A DNA stretch of 64,000 bases from Imbricaverruca yamaguchii (lineage: Eukaryota; Arthropoda; Thecostraca; Neoverrucidae): positions 186,001 through 250,000 of the forward strand of contig JAOTOL010001211.1 in assembly GCA_034440575.1 (NCBI GenBank). Reading direction: 5' to 3'. Of this stretch, positions 36,608 through 46,062 are shown piece after piece. Position numbers and translations under genes: made by a program. Below the pieces are notes generated by a model. The model had not been told where the DNA came from and ran no database searches. It worked only from the letters and a program-made list of their open reading frames with translations. Within the stretch, counting starts at the first letter, position 1. Every line of letters starts with the position of its first letter.

Positions 36608-37612
36608 TTAACACTCACACGTCCGGCGGTCCGCGCCAACTTCGCATGTTCGGGAGGGGGCAGATGTCTGCCCCCTAAGATCTCTGGAACTATGCTAGCT
36701 AGCGACAATCAGAAAATGGCGTTTGATAGCTGGTGACAGGCTCTATCGAAAGTGTTTCGGTCATTTTTTCGCTCAGGTCAACATTCAGGTTACTGGGCCA
36801 TCATAGGTCAAATTCGACCAGATCAGGTGGGACTCAGATATTGACACATATCTCAGGACCTGTAGCAGATAGAAACAAATGGCAAACACTATTCGACAGT
36901 CCTTGGAATGCGATACCGACAATAGGCGGTGTAATTTAAGGTAAGGTCAAACGAAACTCAGACCAAGGTCATGAAGTCATGACCTCAGGTCAAGGCATAG
37001 GGAGGTCATGTAGGGTATCAATCCACACGTCTTGACGATACAAGCACACTGACGGTAATTTCAGTCTTCTAGCTCAATGCAGTGCGATGTAATGCGCATA
37101 AATGTGTAGTGATCTGAGGTTACCTGAGAGACCTTAGTGAGGTCACTGAGCAAGAATGTCAGCGGTGACATTGAGCGTAGCTTCCATCGACATGCCACAA
37201 CCGTTATGAGATCATCCCGAGCGCAAATATGTAACTAGGAATCATTTGTATATTTTACCATACCCTATAATGGGGAAGCCAGAGCAGCGACCTTACCTAA
37301 GGTCAATGCTACGAAAAAACCCGATATACATATTATGGTCCCTGATGAGATCATGACATGCTTTAAGTTTGAAATCAATCGCCCAATTATTATAGAAGTT
37401 ATGCCACCTAGAACTCTGAGTGTAGTTGGATCACTTCGCCGGACCTGGTGATCTGACCTGAGATGACCCAGGATTAAGAGTGTATGAGGATATGGGGAAA
37501 AGACCAATGAACAGCTATGCGAGGTTTGGCCTTGCTAACCCTATTAGTTTGGCGGAAAATGAGGACAAACCGGAGGGGGCTGATATCTGCCCCCCGGACG
37601 TGCGCGGGTTAA
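36608..37612. mobile_element. TTAA-flanked non-autonomous DNA element, ~1.0 kb
   Basis: TTAA at 36608-36611 is followed by CACTCACACGTCCGG. At the other end CCGGACGTGCGCGGG is followed by TTAA at 37609-37612. The ends are inverted copies (CAC(T/G)C(A/G)CACGTCCGG type). Each end carries a subterminal hairpin, GGGGGCAGATGTCTGCCCCC at 36656-36675 and GGGGGCTGATATCTGCCCCC at 37575-37594. TTAA target duplication is the rule for piggyBac and Kolobok elements. No transposase frame is present, so it is non-autonomous. The interior carries many AGGTCA/TGACCT hexamers. Confidence 0.6.
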
Positions 37613-38500
37613 TATCATGATATGGGGTTACCTGATTTTTTAATCACACAATTTCAAATCTTAAATGAGATCTTAAATCTGAAATCATCATTGGAAAATT
37701 AATATTTTAAATGGGACAATCTTGTTTTGAGTCCTGATTTGTGATGTATGGGGTTAGATATATGCTAAGTAAGTGTGCACAGCACAAACCCCCTATAAGC
37801 AGGCATGGATGCAGTTTGATAATTATTCGTAAGGCTGAATTCAATCGGCATGTGCTAAGAGGGATCAAGGGAATAGGGCTGGATTGCTAGGGTATATAAG
37901 CATTGATAGGTGTGTGGGATGTTGGTGGATGGTTTCTTTAGGATGTGGTGATGGTTGCGGTGTCTTTTTACTTGGCTTACGGTATGTTCCATTTGCAGAC
38001 CTAACTGGATGGGCCCTTGTGGCTCTTATTAAGTCTAAAAACTGTATGACTTATGAATGTATGACCTCCCTGAGCTGCTGTCCTCGTGTGTGGCGGTGTG
38101 TGCGGAGGTTCGCCAGGCGGTCGCGAGGTCTGTCACGTGCGCTGCAGACGCCACGCATGACGCCGGTTGCAGTCCGCGTGGTCAGGTGGGCTCCCGTGTG
38201 ACGCGTCCTGTGCGGCGGCGCACGCACGCTTCCGTGCTGACCAGCTGTGTGCTCGTTGTGCGTTGGTAGAACGAAAGCAATGTCGCGATGGCCGCTAAAG
38301 CTGATCATGATTCAGCTTTGGAGGTTGTAAGGCTTGGGAGCAAATGAGCCTTGGATGCTCTAACGTGGCCCATTCAGGTGTAGATCTCCACACCATGCAC
38401 AACAGCTGTCGTGTCTGTGCACACCAGCTCGAAGGCACACGGCCTTGAGCCGTGTCAGTTAGCTCTCGAAAAGATTCAACAACGCTGAAAGGGAAAAGGC
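37613..38500. other. Mixed DNA with a LINE 3'-end relic
   Basis: Around 38005-38060, GATGGGCCCTTGTGGCTCTTATT followed by TATGACTTATGAATGTATG resembles the LINE 3' UTR and tail repeats, so it is probably a diverged CR1 3' end. About 38080-38270 is CpG-rich. Nothing else recognised. Confidence 0.35.
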
Positions 38501-38560
38501 GAGTAGTCTAGGGGTAGGATGTGCGTCTTCGAGCCCAAAGGTTGTTGGTTTGAGTCCTAA
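38500..38560 (+). repeat. tRNA-derived SINE head (Pol III A and B boxes)
   Basis: A-box-like TAGTCTAGGGGTAGGAT starts at 38504 and B-box-like GGTTTGAGTCC lies at 38547-38557. Spacing (about 33 bp) and order match a tRNA internal promoter. The sequence does not fold into a clean cloverleaf and has no CCA-ready acceptor stem, so a SINE or tRNA pseudogene is more likely than a working tRNA. It abuts a hAT-like end (CAGTGGCGTGTCCACG, 38562). Confidence 0.5.
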
Positions 38561-39105
38561 CCAGTGGCGTGTCCACGAAATTCTTCCAGCGGGCAAGGTC
38601 GAAAGGGGGCCTCCTGCTCCCCGAAAAGGGGTCTCCATTGTGTTAGGGCCTCCTATGGTGTTTAGGCTCTTAGTATGGTTCGGGAATGGGAAACATAATT
38701 TCGTGCTGACGTCCTGTTTTTTCTTGGCATGGTGCATCATTTACCCAAAACGCAACACCAAGAATCATTTTTCTTAAAAAATGGGCCATACCAGGGTATA
38801 AATAAGTAATATATGGATAAATACCTAAGTGTCAAAACCAACCAACGTCTCAATGCTTTCTCGAACAGAAGAATCTTCCCGCTGGCCTCTAGATTGCAGC
38901 GAGTTGGAGGGGCTGATGCTAAGCATATCTTGCGGATATCTCCCATTGATCAACCCACTTTTAGGTATGTCATCCAAGAACAGCTGAATATAGTTAGATT
39001 CATCGCTACTGTTATTTATTTCCACCAGCTTGATGTCCTAAGCAAAGCTTAAGCGATCATTTCTCAGTCCCAGGACGATAATTTCGTGAAGGTGACAACA
39101 AGAAG
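38561..39105. other. AT-rich DNA, no supported gene
   Basis: It starts with a hAT-like terminus at 38562 that has no recognisable partner. The remainder holds no recognised coding sequence. Confidence 0.35.
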
Positions 39106-39114
39106 AGGGTTATA

Positions 39115-41366
39115 ACGTCCGTGAAGTTAGTGACTTATTCAGCGACGGATTCAGCGACGGATTCAGATTTCCTTCAAAACCGGTGTATAGGTCAAATATA
39201 GCACGCTGAGCACGAATATGACCTTCATTTGGCCGGTCAAGGTCAAATTCGAGGTCAAATTCAAGGTCAAAGGAAGGGGTACCGCATAACGTCCCGAATT
39301 TACCGCACGATTGTCTCTAAATTGGTGCCAGATGATGCCAGGCCTGATGTCTTACGTCCGTCAAGGTGACCTGACCCATGACATTTGACATTGGGGGTCA
39401 AATTCAAGGTCAAAGGACGGGGTACCGCATAACGTCCAGAATTTACCGCACGATCGTCTCTAAATTAGTGCCAGATGATAGCCAGGCCTGATGTCTAGCG
39501 TCCGTCAAGGTGACCTGACCCATGTCCTTTGACCTTTGTGGTCAAATTCAAGGTCAAAGACGGGGTACCGCATAACGTCCCGAATTTACCGCACGATTGT
39601 CTCTAAATTGGTGCCAGATGATAGCCAGGCCTGATGTCTAGCGTCCGTCATGGTGACCTGACCCATGACCTTTGACCTTGGGAGTCAAATTCAAGGTCAA
39701 AGGAAGGGGTACCGCATAACGTCCCGAATTTACCGCACGATTGTCTCTAAATTGGTGCCAGATGATAGCCAGGCCTGATGTCTAGCGTCCGTCAAGGTGA
39801 CCTGACCCATGAACTTTGACCTTGGGAGTCAAATTCATCTGGCACCAATTTAGAGACGATCGTGCGGTAAATTCGGGACGTTATGCGGTACCCCGTCCTT
39901 TGACACTGAATATGACCCCCAAGGTCAAAGGTCATTGGTCAGGTCACCTTGACGGACGCTAGACATCAGGCCTGGCTATCATCTGACACTAATTTAGAGA
40001 CGATCGTGCGGTAAATTCGGGACGTTATGCAGTACCCCGTCTTTAACCTTGAATTTGACCCCCAAAAGTCAAAGGTCATGGGTCAGATCACCTTGACGGA
40101 CAAGAAAGCTGGACACGGCACAAATAAAAAAAAAAGGGGGGAAAAAAAGGGAGAAAAAAAAAAACCCCCCTTTTTTTATAATTAATACCCCAAGTCAAGG
40201 TCATGGGCAGTCACCTGACGGAGCAAGACATCAGGCCTGGCATCATCTGGCACCAATTTAGAGACAATCGTGCGGTAAATTCGGGACGTTATGCGGTACC
40301 CCGTCCTTTGACCTTGAATTTGACTCCCAAGGTCAAAGGTCATGGGTCAGGTCACCTTGACGGACGCTAGACATCAGGCCTGGCTATCATCTGGCACCAA
40401 TTTAGAGACAATCGTGCGGTAAATTCGGGACGTTATGCGGTACCCCTTCCTTTGACCTTGAATTTGACCTCGAATTTGACCTTGACCGGCCAAATGAAGG
40501 TCATATTCGTGCACAGCGTGCTATATTTGACCTATACACCGGTTTTGGAGGAAATATAAATCCGTCGCTGAATCCGTCGCTGAATAAGTCGCTAACGAAT
40601 TTGACCCCTAAGGTCAAAGGTCATGAGTCAGGTCACCTTGATGGACGCTAGACATCCGGCCTGGCTATCATCTGGCACCAATTTAGAGACAATCGTGCGG
40701 TAAATTCGGGACGTTATGCGGTACCCCGTCCTCTGACCTTGAATTTGACTCACAAGGTCAAAGGTCATTGGTCAGGTCACCTTGACGGACGCTAGACATC
40801 AGGCCATTTTGGCTGGCTATCATCTGACACTAATTTAGAGACGATCGTGCGGTAAATTCGGGACGTTATGCGGTACCCCCCCCCCTTTCCCTTAAAATGA
40901 ACCCCAAAAGGAAAAAGAAAAAGGGAAAAGTCCCCTTAACGACCCCAAAAAAAAAGGCCGGTTTATTTTTTAGCTTTAGGACGATCGGCGGTAAATTGGG
41001 ACGCGGTACCCCGTACTTTGACCCTGAATGACCCCCAAGGTCAAAGGTCATTGGTCAGGTCACCTTGACGGACGCTAGACATCAGGCCTGGCTATCATCT
41101 GGCACCAATTTAGAGACAATCGTGCGGTAAATTCGGGACGTTATGGGTACCCCCTTCAAATTTCGGAAAGGGGGAAAGTAAATTCGGGACGTTATGCGGT
41201 ACCCATTCCTTTGACCTTGAATTTGACCTCGAATTTGACCTTGACCGGCCAAATGAAGGTCATATTCGTGCTCAGCGTACTATATTTGACCTATACACCG
41301 GTTTTGAAGGAAATCTGAATCCGTCGCTGAATCCGTCGCTGAATAAGTCGCTAACTTCACGGACGT
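39115..41366. mobile_element. Foldback / Mutator-like element, 2,252 bp, with 9-bp target duplication
   Basis: AGGGTTATA lies on both sides (39106-39114 and 41367-41375), a perfect 9-bp target duplication as made by Mutator-type transposases. The ends are long near-identical inverted repeats of at least 150 bp, starting ACGTCCGTGAAGTTAG and including GCGACGGATTCAGCGACGG and AAACCGGTGTATAGGTCAAA. The interior is a series of ~143-bp units, about four in one orientation (39270-39835) and about seven inverted (39836-41200), each with GGGGTACCGCATAACGTCC, GAATTTACCGCACGAT and AGGTCA hexamers. A second copy of the right terminus is embedded at about 40455-40600. No protein is encoded. Confidence 0.75.
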
Positions 41367-41375
41367 AGGGTTATA

Positions 41376-42480
41376 TGGGTTTTCTGATCGCCATCTAGGA
41401 AACATTTGGTGCTTGCTGCAAGGCACTTGTCACACGAGCTAAAATAGGAAATTCTTCCGGAATAAATTCACGGCAAGAACAAGCATTGAACAACCATGCA
41501 TAAATAGCAATGCAACAATGCAACAATGGCTATGCATTCATAATGTAAAACCTTCAAATTCCACACCGTCACGCCCGTGGTTTCACTGTGCTGTACCGTG
41601 TTATAAATGACGTTGAGAATGCATGGAAGCTGGAAGCTCTAATCATGCAGGCTGTGATAACGGAACAGAAGTTTGTAGGCAACAAATGCATGTAAATACA
41701 TCATTCCTCCCATTTTTTTTTTTTAATGGGGAATGCGTGCTATTTTGCAGGCTTGTGAGGGTTAATTTGTCTTCTTGTCAGCTTTGTCCCATGGGCATAC
41801 GTTTCTGAAAATTATTTGGGGTCCAGTGGAGTAACTATGTTTGTATTAAGGGGAGGGGCAAACGGATTTGCAGGGGGCCTACCTACGTCCATTAGAAAGT
41901 CGTGGGATTTCGACCGCTACTTTGTGAAAAGGGACCTTTCTAAAATAGATAATTAGTGATCAACTGAATTTTCCTGTGGAGGGGCCTAATCTACCTCTAT
42001 CTTTCCTGATTCGTCCGATTTCAACCCTAACTCCGCCACCCAGGTCTACGGTTGTATTTTGGTATCCCTTGATAAAAACAACTCACACTGCTAAAATTAC
42101 ACCTATACCACATAAACCGGATAGGTATCCGAAAATGTCAAGCGGGAGCCTTCCAATATAAGGAGGGATTCCAAAAAATAGATGTCCGGGTCAGTAGAAT
42201 GGCTCTGGAGCACAGAACATATTACCAGATGCCTTCACAAATTGTGTACGCCACCGAAAACATCCCATGTCTCAGGGGCATTATCTGCCGAACTAGGGGC
42301 CTGCTGCCACGTCTCGTGGGCCGGCAGCTTTATCCTAGAAAAGCCTTGCTTTACCCGTCTTGAGGAGATCTTCAGTTTTAGAAACATCACACCCCTTCAT
42401 ACCTTTTACCACTCCCATCTTAACGGTCTTATCTCATTCTTGGAAATCTTCCCGGTCTTCGGGACCTCATTTAGTCCTCA
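41376..42480. other. Mixed to AT-rich DNA, no supported gene
   Basis: A hAT-like terminus (CAGTGGAGTAACTATG) is at 41824, but no right end with a matching 8-bp flank could be assigned. Confidence 0.3.
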
Positions 42481-44275
42481 TTAAGTCTTGAGGGTGGTCT
42501 CTTATCTCCTGGTGGACTCCTCTTCTCTCCCAGGTTCCTCTTCTTCCAAATTATAGAGAACCATTCCTATCTCAGTGGCCTTGTTATTTCCCAGGGACCT
42601 TCTTGGCCATCTGCGAGCCTTCTTTTCCGCCATGAAGCCTTCTCTCTTATCCAATGGTCTTTCTCTCTGGTTTTAAGGCCTCCTCGTTCATCATGGGGTC
42701 TTATTTCCAATCTTGTGTCGTCATCTTCCGAATTAGGCACCTCCTGCCATGTCTGGATCATCCTTTTCTATCTTGGTGGAACCTCACCCGTTTTGGTGCC
42801 TATCTTTGCGTCTCCGAAACCTCAGCTCATATCCACTGGCTTTCTTTTCCGTCTTAGAGCCTCCTCTCATTTTCTGGGGACTCCTTCCCGTATTGGGGCC
42901 TCCTTTGCAATTCCGAGGGCCTCCGTGCTAATTTTTGGCACTCTCTTCATTTCTGAGTCCTCCTACCCTCTCCTACGTGACTCCTTTGTCAAATTATGGG
43001 CCTCCTTTCACGTCTTGGAGGCCTCCTCATCTGTGTTTGGATCCTCATTATCCTCATAGCAGGTTGCTTGTGCGTCCTAGTCCTAAATCTTCTCTTCTAG
43101 GGTACTCGTCTTCTAAAATGTGGGCGTCATATGGCTGGTCTCAGTGGCCTTCTCTCATTCCTAGGGGGACCTTCTTACCCATCTCGGGGCCCCCTCGTGC
43201 GTCCGGATAAATAAATATAATTATTATCTAATGCAGGGGCCTCCTCTTCCATCTGGGTGGCCTCGTTTTCCAAATTAATAATATCTTGACACCCATTGGA
43301 AGCCTTCTCGTCTAACCCTGGGTAGCTTCTTGCCCATCTCGGTGGCATCTCTCTCATCATGAGGAGCACCTCCCAATCTCTGTTCTATATATCTTATAGG
43401 AACCTGATTATATTTCCTGGGGGTCTCGTTGTCAGTCTTGGGGGCCTCCTTGACAGCATCATCGTCTGTCCCGTCGGGCTCCTTGCTCACCTTCTTGTCC
43501 TATGTATTCCGGATAGGGGTTACCTCAAATTTCCGGGGGCGGTACCCCACCCCCCACCACAGTATCAAGGTAGGGGTGGGGACGATTGCCCCCGTGTCCC
43601 CCACCCCGGTGACGACGTCCCTGCTCCGAAGCCTCATCTCATATCCACTGGCTTTCTTTTCCGTCTTAGGGCCTCCTCTCATGTTCCTGGGCCCCTTCCC
43701 GTACTCAGGCGCCTTTGCAATGTTCGGGGCCTCCGTGCCAATTTTTGGCATTCTCTTGATTTCTGCGACCTCCTGCCCTCCTAGGTGACTCTTTTGTCAA
43801 ATTATTGGCCTCCTCTTGGAGGCCCCGAATTTGGAGAATCTCCTTTTCTTCCTGGGGTCTCCTTTTGATCCTGGAGGCCTCCTTTTCGTCTTGTGGAACC
43901 TCTTTTTCGTACTGGGGCTTCCTATTTGTCCTGGAGGGCCTCCCTTTCGCCCTGAGGGCATCCTGTTCGTTCTGTTGAACCTCATTTTCGTCCTGGGGCC
44001 TCCTGTTTGTCCTGGGGGCCTCCTCTTCGTCCTGGGGGCCTCCTTTTCGTCCTGGGAGCTTCCTTTTCGTCCTGGGGACCTCTTTCGTCTTGGGGTCCTC
44101 CTTTTCGTCCTGGGGGCCTCCTTTTCGTGCTGGGGGCCTTCTTTTCGTCCTTTGGAACCTCCTTTTTGTCCTGGGGCCTCCTTTTCGTCCTGGAAGGTTT
44201 CCTTTTCGTCCTGGTGGTCTCCATTTCGTCCTGGGGGCCTCCTTAAATTTCAGGGGGCGGCGCCCCCTCTAGTCC
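42481..44275. repeat. Pyrimidine-rich degenerate arrays (TTTTCGTCCTGGGGGCCTCC type)
   Basis: The right part (about 43830-44260) is a clear 20-bp array of TTTTCGTCCTGGGGGCCTCC. The left part (42480-43500) has the same CTTGGGGCCTCCT theme with a looser ~30-bp period. A block at about 42805-43007 recurs at about 43624-43812, including CTCATATCCACTGGCTTTCT and GTCAAATTAT. Two short related modules near 43535-43625 and 44255-44327 contain GGGGGCGG...ATTGCCCCC and end in hAT-like phrases. Leu/Phe/Gly-rich plus frames and Lys/Arg-rich minus frames are array translations. Confidence 0.85.
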
Positions 44276-44327
44276 CACGGCAGGGGGATAATTGCCCCCG
44301 CTACCCCCCGATGGCGACGCCCCTGGT

Positions 44328-45935
44328 CCTAACTGTCGCTACTCTTCTCCCGCGACCAATCGGCATCAGGTATTGGCGATGCTATCTGCCCCAAAAGTAG
44401 TCGACGTGTCGTAAAGCCAACAACCACGGCCACCACTACCTCACTGGAAGGCTACTGTGCGGTGGAAGTAGTTACGTGACGATTATACGCTACGCTGTCA
44501 CTCGAGTATTGCTTCGTCGTGACTGACATGTGTAGTCACACCAATCGCGTCACGCCCATATTCAATTGTTATACATTGTCAGGCATGTACAGACAGCGGA
44601 GGCAGACCGTTGCAACTATCGGAGAAAACACGTGCTCTGGATAGCGAGCTGGTCGGGGGTGGGGGGGGGGATTAGCATGATTCGGTCCATTATATCAACG
44701 CAGCGTCCAAATGCGTTATGCTTAGCTTCCCGACGTTTGGGGCGACTCGTCCCCCATTCCCCTCCACCGATAGCACCGGCTGCAACCATGCTTAACTTGA
44801 TGATTCAGTTATATGAAAGCTGTGCTCTTTGAGGAATAAAGGAAAAGCTTCAGTATATTTAATCAGGTGAGAAAATCAGTATGGCATGGACGAGGTGAGA
44901 AAAGTGTCAATGCAGTTCAAGTGAATCAGAGTTAAAGTGTCAAAGTGAAAAGTATCAGGTACAGAACTCAGTGGATGCCCATAATTACGATTCGTATTAG
45001 TAGATAAGTTGTTGATAACAAAAATTAAACTTTCTGTTGCAGGGTTTCCAATCACTTCTAATACGCTGGTTCAAAAAGTACATATATTTTTGGATTTCTT
45101 TGATGCCGCAAGTAAGTTTTAAGTGGTTAGAATAAGCTTCACAAATCGCGAGACTAAATAAAGCCTTCTGATTGGTTTGACGTCATGATTCAGTCCTGCC
45201 GTCTTTGGTGTACGGTGACGTCATCCAACTATAATCAGAGGCATGGGCGCCCCATAGGGGGGGGGGGAGTTGCACCCTGCTCCTCCAAACTTCGTGAAAC
45301 GAAACGATGTGTTCTGGACGTTACACGGAAAGAACTGATCCAAAAACCATAAAGGCGCCACACTGTGCAAAGTTCGTGGCACCGATAATGATCGTAGGCA
45401 TTGTAGCCAAGTGGAGCAGGTCTTTGGGTAATTTCAATTGATTGTCTGGCATTTATGGCTGCATTAATAAAGAACAAGTATTGCACTACACCAGGAGGAA
45501 GAAATACGTTCACCTCAGCATTTGACACAATCTGTATTACCGTCTCTCTGAGCAATACAATGCAAAAACTGTGATGTAGAACAGTCCGACGTCATACCAA
45601 TAAACACTGGATATAGCTTCTGTTGTGATCATTTCAAGGTGACGCCCCCACGTGCTTGGCAAGTAATGCTTTTTTCACAGAAATTTGATTATTGTTCGCC
45701 GTAGGCACATGACATCCCTGACAGCAGTTGTGAACCACTTATAAAGGGTAGTAGTTGGTTAAGTTGCTGCCCTGGTCACCCATGCATTCATAATGGCAAT
45801 ATTAAAATATATACTATTTTCGAAGATATATTGGAAGCTAAGTAATAGATAAATGCAAACAATGTGAACAAAAATAAAATATACCCTGACCATACTCAAA
45901 CCAACGTTCATGGACACCATATAACTATTTTGCTA
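44328..45935. other. Mixed DNA, no supported gene
   Basis: No domain or paired repeat recognised. G-runs at about 44655 and 45258 could be hard-to-sequence spots. Confidence 0.3.
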
Positions 45936-46062
45936 CAGGGCGGATCCAAGGGGATGGGCAAGAACAGGGTGTATGTACCCCCATGAAGATGCGGAACTCC
46001 AATAAATTCCACAAAGCGACACAAGTGTCCTCACTCTATCACAGCTCCTGGATCTGCCTCTG
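45936..46062. mobile_element. hAT-type MITE, 127 bp
   Basis: The left end CAGGGCGGATCCAAGG and the reverse complement of the right end, CAGAGGCAGATCCAGG, form an imperfect 16-bp terminal inverted repeat. Flanking 8-mers TTTTGCTA (45928-45935) and CTTTGCCA (46063-46070) agree at six of eight, fitting the 8-bp duplications of hAT elements. No coding capacity. Confidence 0.6.

Noticed and set aside
39115..41366. CRISPR-like array (regular ~143-bp units)
   Set aside because: The units are long, contiguous, inverted in the middle and bounded by a target duplication, and the genome is eukaryotic.
43816..44400. A 194-codon Leu/Phe/Gly/Pro-rich frame
   Set aside because: It follows the 20-bp TTTTCGTCCTGGGGGCCTCC array, with equally open minus frames.
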